Of a stretch of 64,000 nucleotides of DNA, positions 45,724 through 54,188 are shown piece after piece (the first letter of the stretch is position 1; every line of letters begins with the position of its first letter). The DNA is taken from NCBI RefSeq assembly GCF_003609835.1, contig NZ_AP017898.1:2108001-2172000 (forward strand), given 5' to 3'. The notes below the pieces were generated by a model. It did no database searches. It was not told where the DNA came from and saw only the letters and a program-made list of their open reading frames with translations. The DNA comes from Sphingopyxis sp. FD7 (lineage in GTDB: Bacteria; Pseudomonadota; Alphaproteobacteria; Sphingomonadales; Sphingomonadaceae). The translations under genes were made by a program, and so were the position numbers.

Positions 45724-47466
45724 ATGACCTATACGCCGCCCACGACCGAACAGCTCTTCGTCCTCAATCACATCGCGCGCATCGACGCGATGGCGCAGCA
45801 CGATCGCTTCGCCGCCGCAACCCCCGACATGGTCGAGGCGATCGTCGCCGGCATCGGCGAGTTCGCAGCCGAGGTCTACGCTCCGCTCAACCGCGTCGGC
45901 GACACGAACAATCCCAAATGGGACAATGGCAAGGTCATCATGCCGCCGGGCTTCAGGGAGGCGTATAAGGCGTTCGTCGAAGCGGGATGGGGCAGCATCG
46001 ACGGCCCCGCCGAATATGGCGGACAGGATCTGCCCTTCACCCTCGCGACCGTCGTGATCGAGGCGCTCGGCAGCGCGAACATGGGCTTTTCGCTGTGCAG
46101 CATCCTCACCCCCGGCGCGATTCATGCGCTGATGGCCTATGGCACCGAGCAGCAGCGGCAGACCTGGCTCCCCAGGCTCGTCACCGGCGAATGGAACGGC
46201 ACGATGAACCTGACCGAGCCCGCCGCGGGCAGCGACGTCGGCGCGCTGCGCTCGACCGCGGAAAAGGTGACCGAGGGCGAGCACGCCGGCCTCTACAAGA
46301 TCAGGGGCCAGAAAATCTTCATCACCTTCGGCGAGCATGACCTCACCGACAATATCGTCCACCTCGTCCTCGCGCGCACCCCCGGCGCGCCCGAGGGGAC
46401 GCGTGGCATCTCGCTCTTCCTCGTCCCCAAATACCGCCTCGACGCCGAGGGCAAGCCGACGATCAGCAATGGCGTCCATTGCGCCTCGATCGAGCATAAG
46501 CTCGGCATCCACGGCTCGCCGACCGCCGTGATGGTCTATGGCGAGGATGAGGATTGTCTCGGCGAAATCGTCGGCGAGGAAATGGGCGGGATGCGCGCGA
46601 TGTTCGTGATGATGAACAACGCCCGCCTGATGATCGGCTGCCAGGGCATTCAGATCGGCGAGCGCGCGACCCAGCAGGCGCAGCGCTTCGCCGCCGAGCG
46701 CGTCCAGTCGGCGCTCGCGGGTTCGCCCGACCGCACCCCGGTGACGATCGACCGGCATCCCGATGTCCGCCGCATGTTGTGGCGGATGCGCGCGCAGACC
46801 GAGGCGGCGCGCGCGCTCGTCTATTATGCCGCGGCGCAGACCGACTTCGGCAAATTGGGCGACGAGGCGGCGGCGATGCGCGCCGAAGTGCTGATCCCGC
46901 TGGCAAAGGCGCACGCGACCGACATCGGCTGCGAGGTCGCGAGCCTCGGCATTCAGGTCCATGGCGGCATGGGCTTTATCGAGGAAACCGGCGCCGCACA
47001 GCATTATCGCGACGCGCGCATCGCGCCGATCTATGAAGGCACCAACGGCATCCAGGCGGCCGATCTGGTGGGTCGCAAGCTGGGCATGGCGGGCGGCGAC
47101 CTCGTCCGCGGCCTGATCGACGACATATCGCACGGCGCCGCCGATTTCCCCGAATTGCAGCAGCTTGTCGATGCGTGCCGCGCGGTCACCGACTGGATGG
47201 TCGGCGCAAACACCGCCGACCGGCTGGCGGGCAGCTACCCCTATCTCACCATGCTCGCGACCGCGACGTGCGGCTGGCTGATGGCGGTCCAGCACCGGGC
47301 CGCGCGCGCCGCGCTCGATGCGGGCGAAGGCGACCGCGCCTTCCTCGAAGCCAAAATCGCCTCGACGCGCTTTTACCTTGAACAGATCGTGCCCGCGGCC
47401 ACGGGCCTCGCGGCGTCGGCGCTCGCCGGCGACGCGGCGCTCGAACCGCTGCCCGCGATCGCCTGA
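45724..47466 (+). CDS. Acyl-CoA dehydrogenase, DmdC-like long type
   Basis: A 580-residue FAD-dependent acyl-CoA dehydrogenase. NLTEPAAGSDVGALRSTAEK and KIFITFGEHDL are the flavin/substrate motifs; the catalytic Glu lies in the segment QHYRDARIAPIYEGTNGIQA, where IYEGTN is the family hallmark. The length and the extra C-terminal ~130 residues match 3-methylmercaptopropionyl-CoA dehydrogenase (DmdC)-like proteins, so it may act on methylthiopropionyl-CoA or long-chain substrates. Only the dehydrogenase step is present in the window. Confidence 0.9.
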   Translation: MTYTPPTTEQLFVLNHIARIDAMAQHDRFAAATPDMVEAIVAGIGEFAAEVYAPLNRVGDTNNPKWDNGKVIMPPGFREAYKAFVEAGWGSIDGPAEYGGQDLPFTLATVVIEALGSANMGFSLCSILTPGAIHALMAYGTEQQRQTWLPRLVTGEWNGTMNLTEPAAGSDVGALRSTAEKVTEGEHAGLYKIRGQKIFITFGEHDLTDNIVHLVLARTPGAPEGTRGISLFLVPKYRLDAEGKPTISNGVHCASIEHKLGIHGSPTAVMVYGEDEDCLGEIVGEEMGGMRAMFVMMNNARLMIGCQGIQIGERATQQAQRFAAERVQSALAGSPDRTPVTIDRHPDVRRMLWRMRAQTEAARALVYYAAAQTDFGKLGDEAAAMRAEVLIPLAKAHATDIGCEVASLGIQVHGGMGFIEETGAAQHYRDARIAPIYEGTNGIQAADLVGRKLGMAGGDLVRGLIDDISHGAADFPELQQLVDACRAVTDWMVGANTADRLAGSYPYLTMLATATCGWLMAVQHRAARAALDAGEGDRAFLEAKIASTRFYLEQIVPAATGLAASALAGDAALEPLPAIA

Positions 47467-47510
47467 CCCGTCTCGTCGCCCCGCCAAAAACCGCAGGATT
47501 CCCTCCATGA

Positions 47511-47527
47511 TTAACGCGATGATAACC
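47511..47527 (+). promoter_or_regulatory. CtrA-like box TTAA-N7-ATAACC
   Basis: TTAACGCGATGATAACC differs by one base from the TTAA-N7-TTAAC CtrA consensus of alphaproteobacteria. It lies 41 bp upstream of the GTG start of the EAL-domain gene. The presence of rcdA at the right edge of the window shows that the CtrA degradation system exists here. It is a prediction from one imperfect site. Confidence 0.4.
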
Positions 47528-47567
47528 ATCTGGGACTAGACGCGACCGGCAATTGCTGGAGACGTGC

Positions 47568-49859
47568 GTGCCCATCCCGGTCAAGAGTCTGATCATCAGC
47601 TGGCGCAGCATCGGCTTGTCGCTGTTGCTGGCGCTCGCGGTGGGAATAACCGCGGCTGGCGAAGTGGCCGATCGGGTTCTTGATGCTGTAGTGGGTCGTC
47701 TTGCGACACGCCCGGTGAGCGGGGAAATAGTGATTGTGGCGCTGGACGAGCGCACGATGGCGCAATCGCCAAACCGCAATTTCTCGATGACCCAATATGC
47801 CAATGTCGTCGAAGCAGTGGACAAAGCTGGCGCGAAGCGGCTTTTCGTCGATTTCTACTTCGACCGACGCGAAGGCGATCGTGATTTCTCCCGTTTCGTC
47901 AATGCAGTGAAGAATATGGGCGACCGCATAGTCCTGGCGGTTTCGACACGTCAGGTTCCCGGCCGTGAAGACAAGGTCACGACGTTCCCGAGCAAGAAGT
48001 TCGGCCCCGACGTTCCCATTGCGAGCATCGCTGTAGAAAGCGAGTTTTGGCAGGTATGGCGCGCGCCCATTGCCTATCGCGCCGAAGGGCGGCTGCTGCC
48101 TAGCTTTGCGGCTATCATCGCGGGAAAGAGCAGCGACACTCCCGAAAGTTTTCGTCTGGATCTGAGCTATGACACCGGCACGATCACGGAATATAGTGCC
48201 GCAGACTTGCTTTCGGGCAAGATCGGAGCGCGCGAACTCGCTGGAAAGGACGTTATATTCGCGCCAACCGCACCGAGCTTTCAGGACTATTTCTATTTGC
48301 CCGGTCATGATCGGGTTCCCGGCGGATTCATTCACGTCATAGCGGCGGAAACGCTGAAGCGAGGCGACCCAATCGACATCGGCTGGCTGCCCCCCTTGCT
48401 CGTCGCGATCGTGCTTACGGGAATAACACTTATTCGGCGCTTTCAACGAGCCGTTATGGCCGCCATGATCGGCTCGACCGTTATCTTGATCGGTGGCAAG
48501 ATCGTTCTTGGAACGATGCTTGTGACGTCCTGGATCGGTGCAGCGCTGGTCTATGTCGCAGCGATCGCCATCAACGTTTCTCGCACCCGCAGGCGTAGTT
48601 CGGCGCAGCGCGAGAACCCCCTCTCGGGACTGCCCAACTTTGAAGCGCTCCGTTCACTGCCGCCTTTTGGCAGCGCGACGGTGATTGCCGCCAAGGTGGT
48701 CAACTTCGAGGATCTTGCCGCCTTCATTCCGGGCGACGGCATTGACAGGCTCGTCGAACAGGTGACGCGCCGCCTCCAACTCGCTTCGCAGGGCACCACG
48801 CTGCACCACGACCTCGACGGCACCTTCGCCTGGCTTGTGCCCTATTATCAGCACAGCCAGATCGAAGGGCAGCTTGCCGGGCTCGCCGCACTTTTCAACG
48901 CGCCGCTCACGATCGGCGACCTGCGCGTCGACGTCGCCATCGCGTTCGGGGTCAACGACGAGTTCGAGGGGTCGAACGCGCAGCGGCTCGCGGCCGCCCT
49001 TGTCGCCGCCGAGCGCGCGATCCGCACCCGCGCGCTTTGGACCAAATATACGCCGCGGCAAAAGGACGACGCCGGCTGGCAGCTCTCCTTCCACTCACAG
49101 CTCGAGGACGCGCTGACCGGCGGCGACATCTGGGTCGCCTTCCAGCCTCAATATGAAATCGCAACCCGTCGGCTTGTCGGGGTCGAGGCGCTCGCGCGCT
49201 GGACGCATCCGACGCGCGGCCCCATTCCGCCTGACGAGTTCATCATACAGGCCGAAAAAAGCCAGGACATCTATCGCCTCACGCTGTTCGTGATGGATCA
49301 GGCGATCCGGTCGGCGGCGCAGCTGCGCGAGCGCGGCGTCCACATCAACATGTCGGTCAACCTGTCCGCGACGCTGCTCGACCACAGCGACCTTGTCGGA
49401 ACGATCCGCGTCATGCTCAACGCGCATCATCTGCCGCCGGAGGCGTTGACGATCGAGATCACCGAAACCGCACAGATCGAAAACAGCCGACAGGCGCGCC
49501 AGACGCTGGCGCAACTCCGCCGCACGGGGATTCGCCTTTCGATCGACGATTATGGCACCGGCCAGTCGAACCTCGAATATCTGACCGAGATCGAGGCCGA
49601 CGAAATCAAGATCGACAAGCGATTCGTTTCGACAATGCGCGATTCGCAGCGCAACCGCGAAGTCGTCAAATCGACCGTCGATCTGGCGCACCGTCTCGGC
49701 GCCGTCGCGGTCGCCGAAGGCATTGAAGATGCAGAAACAATGGCGCTGCTCGTCGGCCTCGGTTGCGATGTCGGCCAAGGCTATCATCTTGGAAAACCGC
49801 AATTGTTTTCCGATCTCGTCGCCGCCCTGACGACCCCGCCGCACAGCCGCACCGCATAA
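47568..49859 (+). CDS. CHASE2 - degenerate GGDEF - EAL cyclic-di-GMP phosphodiesterase
   Basis: A 763-residue membrane signalling protein starting at GTG 47568 (GGAG 6 bp upstream). After an N-terminal helix (SIGLSLLLALAVGITAAG), residues ~35-255 form a periplasmic CHASE2 sensor (EIVIVALDERTM, KRLFVDFYFD), then two or three helices, a degenerate GGDEF in which the motif is replaced by HHDLDGTFAW, and an EAL domain. The EAL part is intact (VGVEALARW, NMSVNLS, EITE, SIDDYGTGQSN, IKIDKRF, EGIED), so it should degrade c-di-GMP to pGpG. The CHASE2 half is visibly AT-richer than the EAL half. Confidence 0.92.
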   Translation: MPIPVKSLIISWRSIGLSLLLALAVGITAAGEVADRVLDAVVGRLATRPVSGEIVIVALDERTMAQSPNRNFSMTQYANVVEAVDKAGAKRLFVDFYFDRREGDRDFSRFVNAVKNMGDRIVLAVSTRQVPGREDKVTTFPSKKFGPDVPIASIAVESEFWQVWRAPIAYRAEGRLLPSFAAIIAGKSSDTPESFRLDLSYDTGTITEYSAADLLSGKIGARELAGKDVIFAPTAPSFQDYFYLPGHDRVPGGFIHVIAAETLKRGDPIDIGWLPPLLVAIVLTGITLIRRFQRAVMAAMIGSTVILIGGKIVLGTMLVTSWIGAALVYVAAIAINVSRTRRRSSAQRENPLSGLPNFEALRSLPPFGSATVIAAKVVNFEDLAAFIPGDGIDRLVEQVTRRLQLASQGTTLHHDLDGTFAWLVPYYQHSQIEGQLAGLAALFNAPLTIGDLRVDVAIAFGVNDEFEGSNAQRLAAALVAAERAIRTRALWTKYTPRQKDDAGWQLSFHSQLEDALTGGDIWVAFQPQYEIATRRLVGVEALARWTHPTRGPIPPDEFIIQAEKSQDIYRLTLFVMDQAIRSAAQLRERGVHINMSVNLSATLLDHSDLVGTIRVMLNAHHLPPEALTIEITETAQIENSRQARQTLAQLRRTGIRLSIDDYGTGQSNLEYLTEIEADEIKIDKRFVSTMRDSQRNREVVKSTVDLAHRLGAVAVAEGIEDAETMALLVGLGCDVGQGYHLGKPQLFSDLVAALTTPPHSRTA

Positions 49860-49890
49860 TCGCCAAAATGGCGGCAATCTTTATAGTTAA

Positions 49891-50845
49891 GAGCCTGATC
49901 CGAAATTAAGTTGAGTGGTGCCAGCGGGTTAGCTTGACGCGAGCCCAAGTCGCTGATTCACGGGGTTTTGCAACAAACTTCGGGAGTTCAACGATGTGGA
50001 CCGACACCACCCGGGCGCAGTATGCCCGTGCCGACCTGGCTTTGCCAAGCGATTTGACCGATGCGGAATGGGCCGTGCTGGAGCCGTTACTTCCGGGCCC
50101 TTGCTGTGTAGGGCGACCGCGCAAATGGCCGCTGCGGCGGATCATCGAGGCGATCCTGTATCTGCTGCGCGGTGGGCTGCCCTGGCGGATGTTGCCGCCC
50201 TGCTTTCCTCCGGTCTCGACGGTGCGGCGCTGGTTCTATCTGTGGCGCGACAATGGTCTGTGGCTCTCGCTCAATCACGCCCTGCTGCTGATCGGGCGGG
50301 AAGCCCTCGGGCGCGAGGCTTCTCCGAGCGCTGGGGTCATCGACAGCCAAAGCGTGAAAACCACGGAAAGCGGCGGGCCTTGCGGCTATGACGCAGGCAA
50401 GAAGATCAAGGGCCGCAAGCGACACATCGTGACCGACACCGAGGGCAATCTCGTTCATGCCGTGATCCACACCGCTGACGTGCAGGATCGCGATGGCGCG
50501 CCGTTTGTTCTGGCCGAGATCATCCGCCGTCACCCTTGGCTCAGGCACATCTTCGCCGATGGCGGCTATGCTGGCGACAAGCTTCGCCAGGCGCTGCGCA
50601 AGATCGGGAAGTGGACGGTCGAGATCATCAAGCGATCCGACCATGCCAAGGGCTTCGAGGTCCTGCCCAGACGCTGGGTGGTCGAGCGGACCTTTGCGTG
50701 GCTCGGTCGCAACCGCCGCCTCGCCAAAGACTTCGAGCAGACCATCGCATCGGCAACCGCGTGGCTGTTCATCGCCTCAATTCAGCTCTTCGTCCGCCGT
50801 ATCGCAAGAGCATGAAATCTATCGCGATAATTTTGAATCAGACTC
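49891..50845 (+). mobile_element. IS5-family insertion sequence, complete, with TAA target duplication
   Basis: A 955-bp element with terminal inverted repeats GAGCCTGATCCGAAATTA (49891-) and, on the other strand at the right end, GAGTCTGATTCAAAATTA; they match at 15 of 18 positions. Directly outside are TAA (49888-49890) and TAA (50846-50848), a 3-bp target duplication. One transposase gene fills the element. Its intact gene, TIRs and clean duplication point to a recent insertion, 31 bp after the EAL gene stop. Confidence 0.92.
49994..50815 (+). CDS. IS5-family transposase (IS1031/IS427-like)
   Basis: A DDE transposase of 273 residues in a single uninterrupted frame starting at ATG 49994 (MWTDTTRAQYARADLAL). 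DLTDAEWAVLEPLLP is the N-terminal signature. The catalytic triad is seen in GVIDSQSVKTTE (first Asp), FADGGYAGDK (second Asp) and WVVERTFAWLGRNRRLAKD (Glu, with the Y/R-type helix). Many relatives need a frameshift to join two frames, while this one does not. GC content is lower than that of the neighbours. Confidence 0.94.
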   Translation: MWTDTTRAQYARADLALPSDLTDAEWAVLEPLLPGPCCVGRPRKWPLRRIIEAILYLLRGGLPWRMLPPCFPPVSTVRRWFYLWRDNGLWLSLNHALLLIGREALGREASPSAGVIDSQSVKTTESGGPCGYDAGKKIKGRKRHIVTDTEGNLVHAVIHTADVQDRDGAPFVLAEIIRRHPWLRHIFADGGYAGDKLRQALRKIGKWTVEIIKRSDHAKGFEVLPRRWVVERTFAWLGRNRRLAKDFEQTIASATAWLFIASIQLFVRRIARA

Positions 50846-50925
50846 TAAGACTCGATTTACCTTACTAATTAAGGTATATGCCCTGTTAACTGTTCTGCGT
50901 GGGCAGTCTTATCAGGAGATTTGTC

Positions 50926-50988
50926 ATGGGTTGGTTTTGGCGCTTCCTGGGCGGCGGTGGCACTGACAGTGCTGGCGGCCAGGCTTAA
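50926..50988 (+). CDS. 20-residue small protein gene upstream of a terminator
   Basis: ATG 50926 to TAA 50988 encodes MGWFWRFLGGGGTDSAGGQA. An AGGAGA ribosome site ends 8 bp before the ATG, and a strong rho-independent terminator begins 21 bp after the stop, so this looks like a complete tiny transcription unit. The aromatic WFWRF head and flexible Gly-rich tail could associate with a membrane surface. An A+T-rich tract with the dyad CCTTACTAATTAAGG (50860-50874) lies upstream and may hold the promoter. It could also be a leader peptide or regulatory RNA. Confidence 0.6.
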   Translation: MGWFWRFLGGGGTDSAGGQA

Positions 50989-51009
50989 TCTGGAACGAAA
51001 TTAAGACAG

Positions 51010-51040
51010 GGGCTCCGGCATCGCCGGGGCCCTTTTCTTT
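51010..51040 (+). terminator. Rho-independent terminator
   Basis: Stem GGGCTCCGGC (51010-51019) pairs with GCCGGGGCCC (51023-51032) with one G-T pair and a three-base loop, followed by TTTTCTTT. It closes the 20-codon gene and is the clearest intrinsic terminator in the window. Confidence 0.9.
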
Positions 51041-51079
51041 TGCCCTTATGGCCCGCACGGATGCACCGACCAGAGGCCA

Positions 51080-51211
51080 CTTCGGGGTGGATTCCGGACC
51101 TGCCCTTATCCGTCATCCCGGCGAACCCTTATCCGTCATCCCGGCGAAGGCCGGGATCTCGCCGGTGCGGCAAACCGAGAGGATGAGATCCCGGCCTTCG
51201 CCGGGATGACG
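51080..51211. repeat. Palindromic repeat, CATCCCGGCGAAGGCCGGG family (copy 4) with tandem 23-bp duplication
   Basis: The extension CGGGGTGGATTCCGGACCTG leads into CCCTTATCCGTCATCCCGGC..., which occurs twice head to tail (51103-51125 and 51126-51148) before the full inverted repeat continues to TGACG at ~51211. The duplication is perfect over 23 bp, probably a slippage or a nested insertion event. It lies in the long gap before nrdA. Confidence 0.87.
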
Positions 51212-51688
51212 ATTGAATAAAGGTCTGCAACCGGTCGTTAACCGCCACAGGCGTGTAAATCTCCTCTCCTCCCCGCCACCGACTTTCGCCGCCGCATATT
51301 TTTCGGCGCCGCGCCCCCGGCATGGACCGCGCCGGGGGCCGCAGAAACGCTGGCAACGCGCGTCGCCGACGCGCATGACCGTCGACCAGTCGAATCAAAA
51401 TATCGACGAGTTGAGTCCCCGATCCGTCATTTACTCTCTTGCATCGTCGCGCCGACGTGGCACTATGGGTGGTGGGTCGACCACGGGGGCACCCCAATAA
51501 ATTGTATCAGGCTGGAAGTGGCGGATTTCCGTCGCCCATCGCATATGGGCCCGGAAAAACCCTGCTTGCGTCCAAAAAAGGGTGCCCATGCGGGCGGGTA
51601 AAGATGCTAAGGTCAGGGCTTCGCCCTGAGTCGAACAAGACAGGAACATGCACATCTTTGTGCGCATATGGATCGGGGGGCGAACAGG
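51212..51688. other. Long nrdA upstream region without a recognised gene
   Basis: About 475 bp between the repeat and nrdA. It contains three structured spots: CCCCCGGC/GCCGGGGG (51314-51338), TCAGGGCTTCGCCCTGA (51613-51629) and GCACATCTTTGTGC (51650-51663), the last close to the start codon. Short frames exist but have neither ribosome sites nor protein-like composition. No NrdR box (ACACTATATATTGTGT type) and no riboswitch fold could be made out. The length suggests a regulated leader for ribonucleotide reductase. Confidence 0.5.
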
Positions 51689-53635
51689 ATGGATTTTCGG
51701 GAAAGCGAACGGGTGGAGACGAACGACGTGGCGACGGTGGAACTGACGAAGAATGATGCGCCCGCAGCGCCGGAGGCGAAGCGCGAATCGACGCCCGCGC
51801 CCGCGGCGACGCCGGGCGACGGCGGCGAACCCAAGGTTCATGCACGCCGATTCGCTATCGTCACCGATGCGACCCGCGACGCGCTGCTCACCGATTTCGG
51901 CAAGGAAACGCTGCAGGACCGCTATCTCCTGCCCGGCGAATCCTATCAGGATCTCTTCGCGCGCGTCGCCGACGCCTATGCCGACGACCAGGATCATGCC
52001 CAGCGCCTCTATGATTATATCTCGAAGCTCTGGTTCATGCCCGCGACCCCGGTGCTGTCGAACGGCGGAACGGGGCGCGGCCTGCCGATCAGCTGCTACC
52101 TCAACTCGGTCGACGACAGCCTCGAGGGTATCGTCGGCACCTGGAACGAGAATGTCTGGCTCGCTTCGCGCGGCGGCGGCATCGGCACCTATTGGGGCGC
52201 GGTGCGCGGCATCGGCGAACCCGTCGGCCTCAACGGCAAGACCAGCGGCATCATTCCCTTCGTCCGCGTGATGGACAGCCTGACCCTCGCGATCAGCCAG
52301 GGTTCGCTCCGCCGCGGCTCGGCCGCCTGCTATCTCGACATCTCGCATCCCGAGATCGAGGAGTTTCTGGAGATTCGCAAACCGTCGGGCGACTTCAACC
52401 GCAAGGCCTTGAACCTCCACCACGGTGTGCTCGTGACCGACGAGTTCATGGAAGCCGTCCGCGACGGCGCCGAGTTCAACCTCAAATCGCCCAAGGATGG
52501 CAGCGTGCGCGGCACCGTCGACGCGCGCAGCCTCTTCCAGAAGCTCGTCGAAACGCGCCTCGCGACGGGCGAGCCCTATATCATCTTCATCGACCAGGTG
52601 AACCGCATGATGCCCAAGCATCACCGCGATCTGGGGCTGAAGGTCACGACCTCGAACCTGTGCAGCGAGATCACGCTGCCGACCGGCCGCGACCATCTCG
52701 GCAACGATCGTACCGCGGTCTGCTGCCTCTCGAGCCTCAACCTCGAAACCTGGGACGAATGGAACGGCGACAAGCGTTTCATCGAGGATGTCATGCGCAT
52801 GCTCGACAATGTCCTCCAGGACTATATCGACCGCGCCCCGCCCGAAATGGCGCGCGCCAAATATAGCGCCAGCCGCGAACGCAGCGTCGGCCTCGGCGTC
52901 ATGGGCTTTCACAGCTTCCTGCAGGCGCGCGGCCTGCCGTTCGAGGGCGCGATGGCGAAATCGTCGAACCTCAGGATCTTCAAGCATATCCGCGCGCAGG
53001 TCGACGCCGCCTCGATGCTGCTCGCAAAGGAACGCGGCCCCTGCCCCGACGCCGCCGATCAGGGCGTGATGGAGCGTTTCAGCTGCAAGATGGCGATCGC
53101 GCCGACCGCGTCGATTTCCATCATCTGCGGCGGCACCAGCGCGTGCATCGAGCCGATCCCGGCGAATATCTACACGCACAAGACGCTGTCGGGCAGCTTC
53201 TCGATCCGCAACCCGCACTTGGAAGCGCTGCTCGTCGACAAGGCGAAGAACAGCGACGCAGTGTGGAACTCGATCCTCGAACGCGGCGGCAGCGTCCAGC
53301 ACCTCGACTTTCTGACGCAGGACGAAAAGGATGTGTTCAAGACGAGCTTCGAGATCGACCAGCGCTGGCTGCTCGAACTCGCCGCCGACCGCACGCCCTA
53401 TATCGACCAGGCGGCGTCGCTGAACCTGTTCATCCCGGCGGACGTCGAGAAATGGGATCTGCTGATGCTCCACTATCGCGCATGGGAACTCGGCATCAAA
53501 TCGCTCTATTATCTCCGCTCGAAAAGCGTCCAGCGCGCCGGCTTCGCGGGCGGGGTCGAGGCCGACAACACGCCCGAGGCGGCGAAATACGAGCTCGCGA
53601 CCACCGATTACGACGAGTGTCTGGCGTGTCAGTGA
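51689..53635 (+). CDS. nrdA: Ribonucleoside-diphosphate reductase, alpha subunit
   Basis: Large subunit of class I ribonucleotide reductase, 648 residues from ATG 51689 (51668 is an alternative ATG). The first ~60 residues are low-complexity (APEAKRESTPAPAATPGD) and no ATP-cone is visible, so this is a short form compared with the 761-residue E. coli protein. Catalytic elements include NLCSEITLP and CCLSSLNLETWDEW, the loop GTSACIEPIPANIY, the radical-transfer Tyr pair near IKSLYYLRSKS, and the C-terminal redox pair in DECLACQ. NrdB follows after a nuclease gene and repeats. Confidence 0.95.
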   Translation: MDFRESERVETNDVATVELTKNDAPAAPEAKRESTPAPAATPGDGGEPKVHARRFAIVTDATRDALLTDFGKETLQDRYLLPGESYQDLFARVADAYADDQDHAQRLYDYISKLWFMPATPVLSNGGTGRGLPISCYLNSVDDSLEGIVGTWNENVWLASRGGGIGTYWGAVRGIGEPVGLNGKTSGIIPFVRVMDSLTLAISQGSLRRGSAACYLDISHPEIEEFLEIRKPSGDFNRKALNLHHGVLVTDEFMEAVRDGAEFNLKSPKDGSVRGTVDARSLFQKLVETRLATGEPYIIFIDQVNRMMPKHHRDLGLKVTTSNLCSEITLPTGRDHLGNDRTAVCCLSSLNLETWDEWNGDKRFIEDVMRMLDNVLQDYIDRAPPEMARAKYSASRERSVGLGVMGFHSFLQARGLPFEGAMAKSSNLRIFKHIRAQVDAASMLLAKERGPCPDAADQGVMERFSCKMAIAPTASISIICGGTSACIEPIPANIYTHKTLSGSFSIRNPHLEALLVDKAKNSDAVWNSILERGGSVQHLDFLTQDEKDVFKTSFEIDQRWLLELAADRTPYIDQAASLNLFIPADVEKWDLLMLHYRAWELGIKSLYYLRSKSVQRAGFAGGVEADNTPEAAKYELATTDYDECLACQ

Positions 53636-53644
53636 CGCCCAAAA

Positions 53645-53702
53645 TCCCTCTCCTCCCGGGAGAGGGAGGGAGGCGCGAAGCGCCGGAAGGGTGAGGGTGA
53701 GG
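53645..53702. repeat. Repeat, CCCTCTCC...GGGTGAGGG family (left copy, before DUF559)
   Basis: CCCTCTCCTCCCGGGAGAGG hairpin followed by GCGCGAAGCGC and GGGTGAGGG. The same order in the same orientation is found at 54049-54100, at the 3' end of the DUF559 gene. It begins 9 bp after the nrdA stop codon. Confidence 0.88.
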
Positions 53703-53714
53703 GCGACGACGAGG

Positions 53715-54152
53715 ATGCGAACCTATCGCCACCAACCCTCCGGCACCGTCACCCGCGCCCGGACCTTGCGCAAGGACGCCACCGACGCCGAAAAGCGGAT
53801 GTGGCGCGCGCTGCGCGAAGCCTTCCCCGCCGCGAAATGGCGGCGGCAGGTACCGATCGGCCCCTATTTCGCCGATTTCTACAGCTTCGCCGCGAAGCTG
53901 GTGATCGAGGTGGATGGGGGCCAACATGCCGAGGCGGCGGCCTACGACGCCCGCCGCACCGAATTTCTGCAGGCGCAGGGCCTGACGGTCCTCCGCTTCT
54001 GGAACAACGACGTCCTCGCGAACACGAAAGGCGTCCTCGAACAAATATCCCTCTCCCTCCGGGAGAGGGAAGGAGCCGCGAAGCGGCGGGAGGGTGAGGG
54101 CGGCAACGCGCCATCATCCAACCGCCGAACACCCTCACCTTCCCAAGGCTGA
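53715..54152 (+). CDS. DUF559 / Vsr-like PD-(D/E)xK endonuclease-domain protein
   Basis: A 145-residue protein starting at ATG 53715 (MRTYRHQPSGTV). LRKDATDAEKRMWRALRE, KWRRQVPIGPYFADFYSF and LVIEVDGGQHAE give the Asp and Glu-x-Asp of a very-short-patch-repair-like nuclease fold, with LRFWNNDVL closing the domain near residue 110. The last ~35 residues (SLSLREREGAAKRREGEGG) are encoded by the flanking repeat, which also supplies the stop codon. It separates nrdA from nrdB and lies between direct copies of one repeat; its target and role are unknown. Confidence 0.83.
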   Translation: MRTYRHQPSGTVTRARTLRKDATDAEKRMWRALREAFPAAKWRRQVPIGPYFADFYSFAAKLVIEVDGGQHAEAAAYDARRTEFLQAQGLTVLRFWNNDVLANTKGVLEQISLSLREREGAAKRREGEGGNAPSSNRRTPSPSQG

Positions 54153-54188
54153 CGCCTTGGGCCCCTTCCTCTCCCGGTGGGAGAGGAG
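54047..54188. repeat. Repeat, CCCTCTCC...GGGTGAGGG family (right copies, overlapping DUF559 3' end)
   Basis: A direct copy (CCCTCTCCCTCCGGGAGAGG, CCGCGAAGCGG, GGGTGAGGG) is followed by an inverted arm (CACCCTCACCTTCCC ... CCTCTCCCGGTGGGAGAGG). Together they make a ~140-bp palindromic element. The left half is translated as the C-terminus of the DUF559 protein. NrdB begins 27 bp later. Confidence 0.88.

Noticed and set aside
51213..51500. 95-codon frame in the nrdA upstream region
   Set aside because: No ribosome site, Arg/Pro-rich composition without a domain, and interrupted logic with the neighbouring hairpins.
51430..51690. Possible cobalamin riboswitch or NrdR box before nrdA
   Set aside because: I looked for the conserved riboswitch core and for the ACACTATATATTGTGT-type box and saw neither; only generic hairpins are present. 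A covariance-model search would settle it.
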